Made by a program: the position numbers and the translations under genes. From Coix lacryma-jobi var. lacryma-jobi (taxonomy: Eukaryota; Streptophyta; Magnoliopsida; Poales; Poaceae), in contig CM019826.1 of assembly GCA_009763385.1 (NCBI GenBank), positions 82,097,942 to 82,161,941 on the forward strand: DNA of 64,000 nucleotides, given 5' to 3'. A model generated the notes under the pieces. The model saw only the letters and a list, made by a program, of their open reading frames with translations, was not told the DNA's origin and made no database searches. Of this stretch, positions 1-10,199 are shown one piece after another (the stretch's first letter is position 1; every line of letters begins with the position of its first letter).

Positions 1-934
1 CAAGGGTCCGATTCTTCCTCTCTACAACACCATTCTGAGGGGGTGTGTAGGGAGAAGAAAACTGATGCTCTAAACCCAAAGAGTTACAAAACTTTTCAAA
101 TCCGAATTCTTGAATTCGGAACCATTATCACTCCTAATAGCTCGCATCGAGTTCAAAGGGAACTCGTTCTGAAGACGCAAAATCAGATTGCGAGCAAAGG
201 AGAAAGTCTCGGTCTTCTCAGCTAAAAGAAGACCCACGAATATCTCGAAAAATCATCAACAACAACAAGCACGTACCACTTCCCTCCAACCGAGCTCACC
301 CAAGTCGGACCAACAAGGTCCATGTGCAAAAGCTCTCCAGGGCGCTTGGTCATGACCTGATTTACTGGATGGTGGGGAGCGGCAACCATCTTCCCATGTC
401 TACAAGAATGGCAAACAAGATCCTTCTCCATGGTTAACTTGGGCAATCCTCGGATTAGGCTAAGTGAACTAAGCCTTGCAAGCAAGTCGAAGCTTAATTG
501 TCCTAGTCTCCTATGCCACTTCCAAAGATCAGAGGAGGAGGGTCCAGCCAAAAGACAACGAGAAATGCCAAATGATTCCGAGAAATCCGCACGAAAGACT
601 TTATCAAAGGGCGAAATCACACAAACAAGATTGCCCTGAGGATCCAAAATACGACTGAGATTCGGTTTAAAATGAATCTCATTGTCATCATCGAAAAGTT
701 GCGAAACAGAGAGAAGGTTAAAATGCAAGTTAGAACAAGAGCAATATCGCGCAACACAAAGTGCTCACTAACTCACACCGACCCACGAGACAATACTTTA
801 CCTTTACTATTGTCGCCAAAGGTGATAAACTCCTTTCCAGCGACCGGACTAAGACTGGAGAACCACTTGGCATTTCCGGTCATGTGCCTCGAACACCCGG
901 AATCCACCAACCAAACGTTCTCCAATCGTTTTAC
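1..934 (-). pseudogene. pol: E1 pol fragment: protease, GAG-pre-integrase, integrase core (partial)
   Basis: The pol frame opens at 934, directly after a TAG in the same frame. The aspartic protease active site (DSGCSRHMTG) is intact. A frameshift lies between about 934 and 728. The next open stretch (728-222) holds the GAG-pre-integrase zinc-binding motif (WHRRLG ... CHSCRHGK) and the first integrase catalytic region (LHMDLVGP ... VVVDDFSRYSWVFF). A stop follows at 222, and the integrase then continues to the conserved PPQNGVVERKNRT segment at the window edge. Reverse transcriptase and RNase H lie outside. The family is clear and the copy is non-functional. Confidence 0.9.
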
Positions 935-939
935 CTACA

Positions 940-3560
940 TCAATAAAAAGACATAGGGTTAGCATACGGTCCAACACTGGGGTTAGTGAAGTAGGGAGAA
1001 TACCAGTGTTGGGCCGGCTGCTCAAAAGAACGGTTAGCAGAAAAACCATCCCTAGCACGCCTACGGGAAGAGCGATCACCACGTAGAGGAAAACGTGGTC
1101 CGCTAAGGGAAGAGCGTCCAACGCGATACTCAAAACGCGGTGGTGGAAAACACTCAACTACGAAGCCACCACCACGGGGTCCATAGCCTACAACTGCAGG
1201 CTCCCACCGAGCATGACCTCCTCGCGGCCTAGGCCTAGGAACTTGAGGTTTTGGACCTCTAGGCCTAGCAGCACGCCTCTGAACATTCGGTACATGTAAA
1301 TCATGGAAAGGATGGTACATGCCCATGTTGTTCATCTCCTTTGCACGACGCGTCTCTCTATTACGCCGAAAGCAGAACTCACTCAAGTGACCATCTCTAC
1401 CACAGTGCTCACAGTGGTACCTCACCGCTCTCATAGGGGGTTGTTGGTACTCATGGTAGTGGGTGTGGATCACTTTGCCCTTCTGTGGCATAAGCTCCTC
1501 TCAGATGGATGGCATGGTGTCTAGCTTGTTCTTGAGGTGGTTTGGTTTTGGAGCCCATGATTGTTTCTTGGGTGGAGCTCTCGGAGGTTCAACAAAGACC
1601 CCATCCTTGGTGTTAGGCTTGAGAGGCTCTTTGGGTGGAATCTTGGTAAGCTTGGGAGTAGTGGTGGAGTTGGGCTTCTCACATGGGTTCAGACCACTCG
1701 ACTCTCCAATCTTGCCAAAAGATGACACATCAACACCCTGAGCGAAACCTACACCAGGACCTCCGGCAGCACGCTTGAACTGGGAGATCATCATCCCAAG
1801 CTGCGGCTCACCACTAGACACCCATGACAAGATGGTCCGAAGGTATGTGTTTTCCTCCTCAGTTTGCATCTTGTCATGCTTCACGCTGGCTATCTCCATC
1901 TCCAAGCCCTCACACAGAACGCACCTAGTCACACAAGTGCTACCCGAGCTGGCCTTCTCAAGGGACACAATCTTGGCATTCTTCTCTGCCAACTCGGATT
2001 GCAAGCCCGCACAGGACTTGCACGCACCCAACAGCGAGGATCTAGCCTTCAGCTCATCCACCTCTCCTACCAATGCCACATACTTACCTCTCAAAGTGAT
2101 AAGGTCAGTCATGTGCGTGGTGCACATCTCACACTCGCCCTCCTCAGAAACGACCACGGTGGACTTGGCAAACTCAAGCTCCTTCACCGTGTCCTCCCAC
2201 TTCTGCCTAAACTCCTTACGCTCTCTAGCAACACGCCTAAGTAGCTTATCTTGACTAAGGAGAGCGGCAGTAAGTTTCTCGACCTCAGCAGAAAGCTCAT
2301 TGGGGTCAGAGATACCTAGGAGGTGTCATCGTCGTCATTGTTCCGAGGGATCTCCTCCAGCTCGCCGTCGACCTCCTTGCCGAGAGCCATCGTGCAGAAG
2401 CCCTCGTCATCGGCGAAGAAGCAGAGGCCATTGAGCTTGTCCTCGATCTTCTTCTTCTTCTCGGACTCGTCATCGCTTGAGGAAGCGGAGTCGTCATCCG
2501 AGTCGTCGACGTCGCTGAGCGTGACGAAGAATGCACACTGCTCAGCCTGGGCCTTCTCCAAGTACTTGGTCTTGATGTACTCCTTGTTGAAGCCGCCCTT
2601 GCGCTTGTGTTTCGCGGGGATGTACCTGTCCTTGCGCTTGCCGGAGTCGTACTTGTGCCCATGATCCGCCTTGTCGAAGACTTGCTTGTTGTTCTTCGGG
2701 CAATTGGCGATGATGTGGTTGGGGTCGCCGCACTCAAAGCATCCTGAGCGTCCTCCTCCGCGGCGACAGTTCATGCGGTTGCTGTGAAACTACGAGAGCC
2801 GGTTGGCGAGCAAAGCCAACTCGTCATCCCCCAAAGACTCCAGCTGCTCCTCTGTGATAGAAAATAGTGAAGAGAGTGCAAATCCTCCAGAGGTGTTTGC
2901 AGAAGAGCCAGAAAGCAGAGCCATCGACGGGCCAGAAGGATTTTCATAAGAAGCCCTCGCCATGGCATCGATCTCACTGGACTTGAGCTTACTGAAGAGC
3001 TCGTCCCACGTGAGGGTCTCATAGTTAGGCGATTCGATGATTACCTGAACCTTGGAATCCCACACCGACCGATCAAGAGTATGGAGTAGCTTGAGAGCTC
3101 TCTCATGATTGTCGAAAGGCAACAGCTCCTTGTTAGCCCTCATCCTGTGGACAATCACCTGAAAGCGAGCGAATAAACTTTCTATGCTCTCGCAAGGCAT
3201 GTGTCGAAAGTTCTCATACTCTCGCTTGAACGACTCGTAGAGACGAGTTTTGACCTGAGTGGTTCCGTCATGGAAACGCATGAGGGTAGCCCAAATCTCC
3301 CGAGCCATAGCGAGGTGAGAAACGCGATCAAACTCACTCATGCTCAGACATGAGAAAAGAGCATTACGGGCTCGGCTATTGGCATCGTACTCATCGATCT
3401 GAAGCTGAGAGACACGAGCAGCCAAGACCACGTAATCGGCAGAGTTGCAAATATCCCAGATGGAAGCACCCAAACTCTGCAGATAGGCGGACATGCGTAT
3501 CTTGCAATACGCATAGTTCGTCCCATCAAAAAACAGCGGTTTGCCCACGCAGTGATCCAT
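940..3560 (-). pseudogene. gag: E1 gag pseudogene with two distant zinc knuckles
   Basis: The start at 3560 lies about 50 nt after the primer-binding site. The N-terminal gag domain (FDGTNYAYCKIRMSAYLQ onward) is UBN2/DUF4219-like. A CCHC knuckle, CFECGDPNHIIANC, lies near 2700, a Ser/Asp/Glu-rich segment near 2500, a predicted coiled coil at about 2187-1800, and a second knuckle, CEHCGRDGHLSEFC, near 1410. The frame ends at a TGA at 940-942. Breaks are stops near 2790 and 2316 (both consistent with CAG to TAG), a frameshift between 2316 and 2187, and a stop at about 1501. The full gag would be roughly 850 residues, long for copia. Two knuckles some 400 residues apart also occur in E3 and E9. 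Confidence 0.88.
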
Positions 3561-3609
3561 GTCGCCTTCTGTGGATCTGGAACCGACTAAGGTGGAAGAT
3601 CCTTAACCC

Positions 3610-3621
3610 GCTCTGATACCA
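3610..3621 (-). other. E1 primer-binding site (initiator tRNA-Met)
   Basis: The reverse complement reads TGGTATCAGAGC, the standard plant copia PBS complementary to the 3' end of initiator tRNA-Met. It lies two bases inside the LTR end at 3624 and fixes both the element's orientation and the LTR boundary. Confidence 0.95.
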
Positions 3622-4040
3622 ATTGAAGGACCGAGAATTCAATAGCAAGGCGACCAGAGCGGGGGGTGAATGGGAGCACACAAATTTCTCTCGAAACTTT
3701 GGCCTTTTGTCCCTAAAATCAACCCCCAAAAGCTTCGATCAAAACTGTGATGCCCACGACCCATGGAAGAGGGTGGATGATCCCTAGGATCACAGCGAGG
3801 TACCACAAAGCGATAGCCAACCAAACGCCAAAGACACCGGCACAAGTTTGACCCTCAAAAACCAAGTCCCGAACGTAGATGGAAGACTACTTCGAGAAAT
3901 CCCCAAATACCAATGCTAACAAGTAGCAAAGATACCTAGAGAGGTTCCTTGATCAACTCTAGGGTCAAACGAGAGGTCCGGAAACCAAGCGGAGAAGTCG
4001 GGAGAGCAAACGCACTAAACCAGAGGCTTCAGCCGATTCC

Positions 4041-4302
4041 CGGACTGTCCGGCCTTGAGGTCCCGGACTGTCCGCCCCTACTGCGGACTGTCCGCGAGGG
4101 GATGGCGGACTGTCCACCGGCAAAAACCCCGAAACAGCACAGTTGCTGCAAGTCCCCTGGACGTTCCCGGACTGTCTGCGAACTCCAACAGCGGATTGTC
4201 CGCGGTTCAAAAAGGGCTCGTCCAACAGCGCGGAGTCAGGCCACTGGTCTGACCGACCCCGACGCGCGGACTGTCCGCGGTTCACCTGGCGGACTGTCCG
4301 CG
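4041..4302. repeat. Array of eight CGGACTGTCCG palindromes in the E1 LTR
   Basis: Eight copies start at 4041, 4064, 4084, 4106, 4168, 4192, 4267 and 4290. Five are perfect palindromes (arms CGGAC/GTCCG around a central T) and three carry one base change. In LTR orientation the array is downstream of the TATA position. The same LTR position carries GTCCGGTCA-type motifs in E3 and CGTCCGATG-type motifs in E9. Confidence 0.9.
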
Positions 4303-4927
4303 GATGAACAGAGAGGGCGATTTCGGTCGCCCCTCTCATGAATCCTCCCAAATCTGAATCAAAACTCAATCCTACGTTCCCAAACTTGGAGAGGATGTTC
4401 ACGAGGTAGGTAGGAGACTATCCCCAAGAAATCATCCGCTCAAATCAACCCAAACACCGGGAAATCAAAGGGGGAAGAGTATGAACGAAAAAGCACCACG
4501 AACACGAACAAAACACGAATCAAGTCATCGATCTGCAACCGTGTGGCTACCACACACTACAACAGTGAGATTACGGTCTAACTTCCTCAAAATCTCCATT
4601 ACACAGAGGTATGGTTCTCTGCGGATCTCAGTTGCAACAGCAGGGGATTGGGAGAGCAGGAAAACCTAGAAGGCAAAGAGCAAATGGCTGAGATAGAATG
4701 GGAGCAGGGTGTCTCCCTCTACTTATCCTAATTCTAATTCCTACTCTACCCCTCTCTAATTACAGAGCGAACCAGCTAAACCCTAGGGTTATTCTGGACC
4801 AACTCGAAGATGCAGGTGATCCGACAGCCACGCCCGCACAACTAGTAGCGTTGCCTCGATGCAACCTCACCGATTGCCGCCACGTGCCACCACCGCTCCG
4901 CTCGTCCTTTTCCTGGACTTCACCCCC

Positions 4928-5160
4928 TGTTTTGAGGCCCAAACCGGGAAACCAGCCTTCACGACCAACCCCCGGTTTTGAGGCCCAAACCGGGAAACCA
5001 GCCGTCCATTGCCTGAGTTTTGTGGCCGAAACTCAGAAACCCGCAGCACCCAGGTTTTGAGGCCCAAACCTGGAAACCGTCCTCAGCCCGAGTTTTGTGG
5101 CCCAAACTCAGAAACCATCAGCGCCCAGGTTTTGAGGCCCAAACCTGGAAACCGTCCACT
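4928..5160. repeat. U3 covarying inverted-repeat array in the E1 LTR (six units)
   Basis: Six units have GGCC(C) cores at 4936, 4982, 5024, 5061, 5099 and 5136 (spacing 46, 42, 37, 38, 37 bp). Each unit is an inverted repeat and the arms differ between units in a matched way: CCGGTTT/AAACCGG, TGAGTTT/AAACTCA, CCAGGTTT/AAACCTGG. The core alternates between GAGGCCC and GTGGCCC. GGCCCA is also the plant site II (TCP-type) element, so a transcription-factor array is possible. Confidence 0.9.
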
Positions 5161-5537
5161 CGGTGGTTGTTCTGTTGCTCAACCACCAAACAGAGCCGTA
5201 GAAGGGATGCACCGCCCGTGCACCCCGTCCACCGACATGTGACCCCAAGTCCTCGACTCGAGCAACACCATGCCGGCAAGTCTCCGCTCGTTGCTGTCCC
5301 AGGCTGTCAGCCACCACAGCTGATCCTCGGGCCTCCGGTCCCTCAGTCCAAGCCTCACGTCCGCCCTTCGCCACACTCGGTCCATCGGCACTGCACGTCT
5401 CTACTTGACCTTCACCTTGCCTCTGATCACTGTGTCTGTGCTCGACACCTGCACAACACAAGCCAAAGAACATGCGCATTATCCCAGTTGACAATCACTC
5501 ATCACTCAGAGACTCGGCATACACCCATGTATCCGCA

Positions 5538-5751
5538 GCTCCATCTAATCCCTTCTTCACATATTTCACCAATGGTAGAGCACTTGATCACTTAGTTTCA
5601 TGTGGCCATCATCATCCTCCATGGTTGCCACCTTGCTAGCTCCACCACATGGCTTGGTCTCAATCCTTTCTAAAAAGCTACACACATGCTTAGCGATAGG
5701 ATTAGACCAAATAGGTTTCATCAATTAACCAAAACCAAACTAGGGCTTTCA
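5538..5751 (-). repeat. E2 3' LTR fragment (first 214 bp)
   Basis: On the minus strand the LTR begins TGAAAGCCCTAGTTTGG at 5751, directly after a purine tract. It is broken at 5538 where E1 inserted. Its start resembles the E4 LTR start (TGAAAGGTCCTAGTTTGG), which suggests related families. Confidence 0.82.
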
Positions 5752-6980
5752 ATCTCCCCCTTTTTGTAATTGATGACAACCTATACAATGATATGTGATT
5801 TAAATTTGTGTAACCACACTGATAGTATTAGCTGCACCTACATATGTGCTATAGAGTTTGGTTCTAACAATTGCACATATGTATGGATATGAAATGTGGG
5901 TGAGCAACACTATCAATGATGATGCTAAGGCATAAGAATGGACCTTTGAAGCGTGATACCAATCGGAGTGCACATGTTATACCATCCTTAGCATCATTTA
6001 TCACTAGTCATACACCAAAATTCAAGAACCCCGTGAGATCAACATAAAACTAAGGCTCTTGAACCACTTGAAATATAGGTATGTCTAGTTGCCATTCTAT
6101 ACATGTTAGTGAATCAATTCATCAATCAAGTTCTTATCACTAGCATTCACCACATAAGCATGAATATCAAAATAAAATAGCTTATGCAATGCAAACAATC
6201 ATATGAATATGCACATTTCAAATGCAACATACATGTTTATGAGCTTGCTCCCCCTATTTGTATGCTTCGATCCCACTTGAAGACTACTAAGGCTACTTAG
6301 CAACTTAGCATATCTCTTTTATCTTTGTTATCTCCCTTTGTATGCTTCGATCCCACTTGAAGACTACTAAGGCTACTTAGCAACTTAGCATATCTCTTTT
6401 ATCTTTGTTATTTCCCCCTTTCACTATCATATCTTTGTTGTATTTTCTCCCCCTTTGTCAACAATTATCATAAAGGTGGGGCAAGTTTTAATGAGAGGAG
6501 ACAACTTTTACCATGAAATTTACATGAGGGGATCATACTAGGTCAAGGTGTGGCTTAATCTAGCTCATGAGCATAAGACATTTAACACGGTTCAATCTAG
6601 AGTAAGCTTCTTCACACATCTAACAATGGTTATCTTACTCACGTTGGTTAAACACCTATTGCTCACTTACTAGATCAAACACTAGAGTTACAAGCTCACA
6701 ACCAAGTTATATGCTACCACTAGTACAAGTCAAACATAGAAGCAATAGTGGTACCATATATGCTTCAAATTCATTTCATTTACCATGAATGAGCCTAAAT
6801 AAGCAATGTGATGGTTATATGAACTTGAACACATCCTAATAAGAATGAATGCACATGCCAATCAATTTCACCTTTGCTTTCTTTGAGGAGAGGCATGTCA
6901 TATGTGGGGGTGCATTCAACTCATGTTGGAGAAGTCTAGGATATTCTATTCATTCCTTAGCATGCAAAACCTTCTCTCAT
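5752..6980 (-). other. E2 3' untranslated region with repeated polypurine-like tracts
   Basis: No coding sequence is visible between the end of RNase H and the 3' LTR. On the minus strand the AAAAAGGGGGAGAT tract at 5752-5765 is the polypurine tract that would prime plus-strand synthesis. Similar purine runs appear near 6248, 6332, 6413 and 6447. An exact or nearly exact 80-bp tandem duplication covers about 6257-6416. Confidence 0.75.
6257..6416. repeat. 80-bp tandem duplication in the E2 tail
   Basis: The block beginning TATGCTTCGATCCCACTTGA at 6261 is repeated at 6341 with a period of 80 bp. Both copies run to TTATCTTTGTTAT, and each is followed by a pyrimidine-rich (purine on the minus strand) tract. 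Confidence 0.95.
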
Positions 6981-7382
6981 CTAGTGGCTTGGTGAAGATA
7001 TCGGCAAGTTGATCATCGGTGCCCACACTTTCAATAGATATGTCTTTTTTGCTTGATGGTCTCTAATGAAGTGGTGCCTTATGTCAATGTGCTTTGCCCT
7101 TGAGTGTTGAACAGGGTTGGTGGCTATTTTGACAACGCTCTCATTATCACATAGCAATGGGACTTGTCCAAATTTGACTCCATAATCTTGCAATGTCGCT
7201 TTCATCCATAGCAATTGTGCACAACAACTACTTGCGGATATATATTCGGCTTTGGCGGTAGAGAGTGCAACACTATTTTGCTTCTTTGATGACCATGAGA
7301 CAAGTGATCTTCCAAGCAATTGACAAGTGCCCAATGTGCTCTTCCTATCCACCTTGCATCCCGCATAATCGAAATCCGAGTA
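6981..7382 (-). pseudogene. pol: E2 RNase H, C-terminal part
   Basis: The translation shows the copia RNase H core: DYAGCK, DRKSTLGTCQLLG, SWSSKKQNSVALSTAKAEY and KHIDIRHHFIRD. The usual ADIFTKPL ending is lost to a frame change near the C-terminus (VWAPMINLPISS). The upstream half resumes at 8842 because S1 is inserted inside the GYSD..YAGCK motif. Non-functional. Confidence 0.9.
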
Positions 7383-8841
7383 TGTTGACGTTCACTATTG
7401 CTCATAATTAACCATCAACTATTGCATGAAATGACACTAAATGAATCACAAAGCATAGTTGTAGGGTTTGAAACTAACAAGTTCCACGAGTTTTGGTGCT
7501 CTCACTTGTTTTGTAGGACATCCATGTTTTTACCATATAAAAGTATCTCATGTGATGAAACAGAGCACACCATTGCGAAGACCTCGTCAAGACGATCGAA
7601 ATGGACATATGATTTGCTATATTTGGAGTCCCAGAGCGAGAGTCCTCGAGGGATACGACTTGGAAAATTCTAGAACATTCCAGAAGACACGAGAAGGCGA
7701 CCCACGGAAGGCGGGGCCCACCTAGCAAAGAGGCAAACCGACCGGTCTCCCCCCTGGACCGACCGGTCTGGTGTAGGGCCCAAACTCGCTCCCCTTCGCA
7801 TGGCGCACTCCAACCAACCTCTCCAACGCGTTTTGGCCCATTAAGGCCCATGTGCATATGGTGACGGATTTAGTCCCACATCGCTTGCCCAAGGTGGAGG
7901 GGAGGCCAGGAGCCCCTATATAATAAACCCAGGACCCCCCTGAGGCAACATGATCATTAGGGAGTATTTGTAGAGGCGTCCCTCGAAGGACAACCTCTCC
8001 TCTCTATGTAATTAGGTTTAGATTTTCCAATGTAATAGCTTAGCTCTAGTCGAGAGTTAGGGAGAGCGGAGCTGCGCTCCGGTTTCGGAGGAGTCTTCAG
8101 AGTTTTGGTATGTCTTTGTATCTTTTCTTTGTAAGACTTATGCTTTAATATATTTATCTTCTCTATTTACTTTATGCCTTTCATATTATGATTAGTATAG
8201 TTGTTATGTTCTAGTATAGGATCTCCGCTCGTACCGAGTGCTCTAGTTATAGGCCATAATTAGAGTAGTAATCCATAGATTAGACTTGGTGTTTAGTCTA
8301 TAGGTTACCTGAGGTTGCGCTCAACCCCACGGATAGTTGTGGTAGCCCCAGGTGGTGACAGCCCTGATGGCCGACGTATTCCACCACGTTCGGGTTGATG
8401 TTCGTAGGACCGTAGTCAGAGCTTCCCAACCCCCTTCTCATCCCTTTCTATGGTTGGTGTTCTGATGTCCCGAAGTGTTATTATATGACTGCTATATCTT
8501 TTCATCCTTGTTACCTTAGAACCCAAGTAATAGAGAAGTGCATAGGAACCTTGATCTCTCCCATTGTCCTCCCACTATAGTTATCTTTACAGTTATCATT
8601 GAATTCTCATTTATTGTGCTTTCATTCATTATCATATCATATATCATTCACTCCTGCTTTAGTCTAATTAGTACTCTGAGTTAGTAGATGCATGATAGTG
8701 AGTTATCAGATTCTTGACCCTTGCTTCCCAGTGGTAAAATATAAATAACGATCCTGGAATACTCCCGGTAAAATGTTACAATGATGTTTTGTGCGCTTGC
8801 GGAATCTTTCATATTCTTATTTGCACTAACGAATGTCAACA
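7383..8841 (+). mobile_element. S1: solo LTR, 1459 bp, TSD GAGTA
   Basis: The sequence starts TGTTGACGTTC and ends GAATGTCAACA. It is flanked by GAGTA at 7378-7382 and 8842-8846 and exactly interrupts the E2 RNase H codons. It has no coding capacity. LTR features are a TATATAA box at 7917-7923, a following A/T-rich polyadenylation-like stretch, and TG...CA ends. Two perfect GACCGGTC palindromes lie at 7740-7747 and 7761-7768, upstream of the TATA box. The parent is probably a gypsy element, but no internal region is present. Orientation is inferred from the TATA box. Confidence 0.88.
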
Positions 8842-10199
8842 GAGTATCCAATCAATTCAAATTGAGAGCCCTTGGGATACCATAGTCCAACATTTGGAGT
8901 GTGCTTCAAATATCTCAATATTCTTTTGGTTGCCTTCAAATGACATTCTCTTGGTGAGGCTTGAAACCTTGCACACATGCATACACTAAACATGACATCC
9001 GGCCTTGATGCGGTCACATAGAGTAGGCTTCCTATCATTGATCAATATACCTTTTGATCCACCATGTCACCACTAGAATCACTATCCAAATGTCCATTTT
9101 GTGCCCATTGGAGTGGTTATTGCTTTTGCTTCATCTAACTCAAACTTCTTGAGCATGTCCTTGATGTACTTGCCTTGACTAAAAAATGTGCCTTTCTTCA
9201 TTTGCTTGATTTGTAGATCAAGGAAGTAACTAAGCTCTCCAATCATAGACATGTCAAACTCCTTAGCCATCGTCTCTCCAAACTCTTCACAAAAGTCTTG
9301 GTTGGTTGATCCAAATATAATGTCATCCACATAGATTTGCAACACAAACAAGTCACTTCTAATCTTCTTGGTGAAGATAGTGGTGTCAACCTTCCCAATC
9401 TTGAACCCTTTGGCTAACAAGAAGTCCCTCAATCTTTGATACCATGCTCTTGGTGCCTGCTTCAACCCATAAAGTGCCTTCTTGAGCTTGTACACATGAT
9501 TGGGCTTTTTCAAATCTTCAAATCCGGGAGGTTGCTCAACAAACACTAACTCATTGATGAATCCATTGAGAAATGCACTCTTGACATCCATTTGATAGAG
9601 CTTGATGTTGTGAGAACAAGCATATGCAAGTTGAATTCTTATGGCCTCCAATCTAGCAACCAGTGCATAGGTTTCTCCAAAGAACTGCCTTCCATTTGAG
9701 TGTACCCTTGCTTTGTTCCTTACAACTATGCCATCTTCATCTTGCTTGTTCTGGAAGACCCATCTTGTACCAATAACATTTGTGTTCTTTTGTCTTTCCA
9801 CTAACTCCCAAACATCATTGCGGGTGAAGTTGTTCAACTCATCATGCATTGCATTCACCCAATCAACATCCATCAAAGCTTCATCAATCTTGGTTGGCTC
9901 AATAGATGATAGAAATGAGTAGTGTTCACAAAATGAAGCCAATCTTGATCTTGTTTGCACACCTCTTCTTATGTCACTAACAATTTGATCCAAAGGATAA
10001 TCTCTTGCAATATGTGTTAGTTGTAGCACTTGTTGCGGTTGGACACTTGCACTTGCACTTGGATGAGCCACTTGAGAGCTACTAGCATCTTATTGATCAT
10101 GAGAACCACTAGAGCTTGCAACATCATTGTCATGTATGGTTGGAGGAGAGAGCACTTGATCTTTGTCCTCTTCAATGTCAATACTTTCTTTGGCCTAAT
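8842..10199 (-). pseudogene. pol: E2 reverse transcriptase and start of RNase H
   Basis: The 10071-9082 stretch is a copia RT: VNAMHDELNNFTRNDVWELV, MDVKSAFLNGFINELVFVEQ, ALYGLKQAPRAWY, and the catalytic YVDDIIFGS. A segment normally reading through the conserved GETFAPVARLEA region is scrambled for about seven residues (ARVHSNGRQFFGETYALVARL). After a short indel at 9082-9039, the RT connection and RNase H start follow (MIGSLLYVTASRPDVMFSVCMCARF). Upstream, 10199-10072 is the integrase-RT linker in broken frame. E3 interrupts it at 10199. Confidence 0.88.
10195..10199. other. E3 target-site duplication, left copy (CTAAT)
   Basis: CTAAT at 10195-10199 directly precedes the TG of the E3 5' LTR and is repeated at 21473-21477 directly after the CA of the 3' LTR. 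This proves E3 inserted as one unit into E2. Confidence 0.95.

Larger units (their letters stand above)
1..5537 (-). mobile_element. E1: family A copia retrotransposon, right part only
   Basis: This is a minus-strand Ty1/copia element cut by the left window edge. Reading leftwards it shows a 5' LTR (5537 to 3624), a tRNA-Met primer-binding site, a long gag and the start of pol (protease, GAG-pre-integrase and integrase core). The LTR starts TGCGGATACA and ends CCTTCA, as in E3 and E9, so the three belong to one family. It sits inside the 3' LTR of E2, which resumes at 5538. The TSD cannot be checked because the other end is outside the window. The coding parts carry stops and frameshifts, so it is not autonomous. 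Confidence 0.93.
3624..5537 (-). repeat. E1 5' LTR (family A), 1914 bp
   Basis: On the minus strand it begins TGCGGATACATGGG at 5537 and ends CCTTCA at 3624. It aligns along its length with both E3 LTRs and the E9 LTR. The TATA position is degenerate here (ATAAGTAGA near 4722) where E3 has TATATAAGG. Upstream of that point lies a six-unit inverted-repeat array (4928-5160). Downstream lies an array of CGGACTGTCCG palindromes (4041-4302). Confidence 0.92.

Noticed and set aside
4041..5160. Regularly spaced repeats considered as CRISPR-like arrays
   Set aside because: Spacing, LTR position, unit variability and eukaryotic retrotransposon context all exclude CRISPR. No cas-like gene is present.
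5020..5595. 191-codon plus-strand frame in the E1 LTR
   Set aside because: Runs through the covarying inverted-repeat array, and the repeated VLRPKPGNRP-like peptides are repeat translation.
7383..8841. S1 as a DNA transposon with terminal inverted repeats
   Set aside because: The ends are inverted over only about ten bases, and a TATA box, TG...CA ends and a 5-bp TSD fit a solo LTR better.
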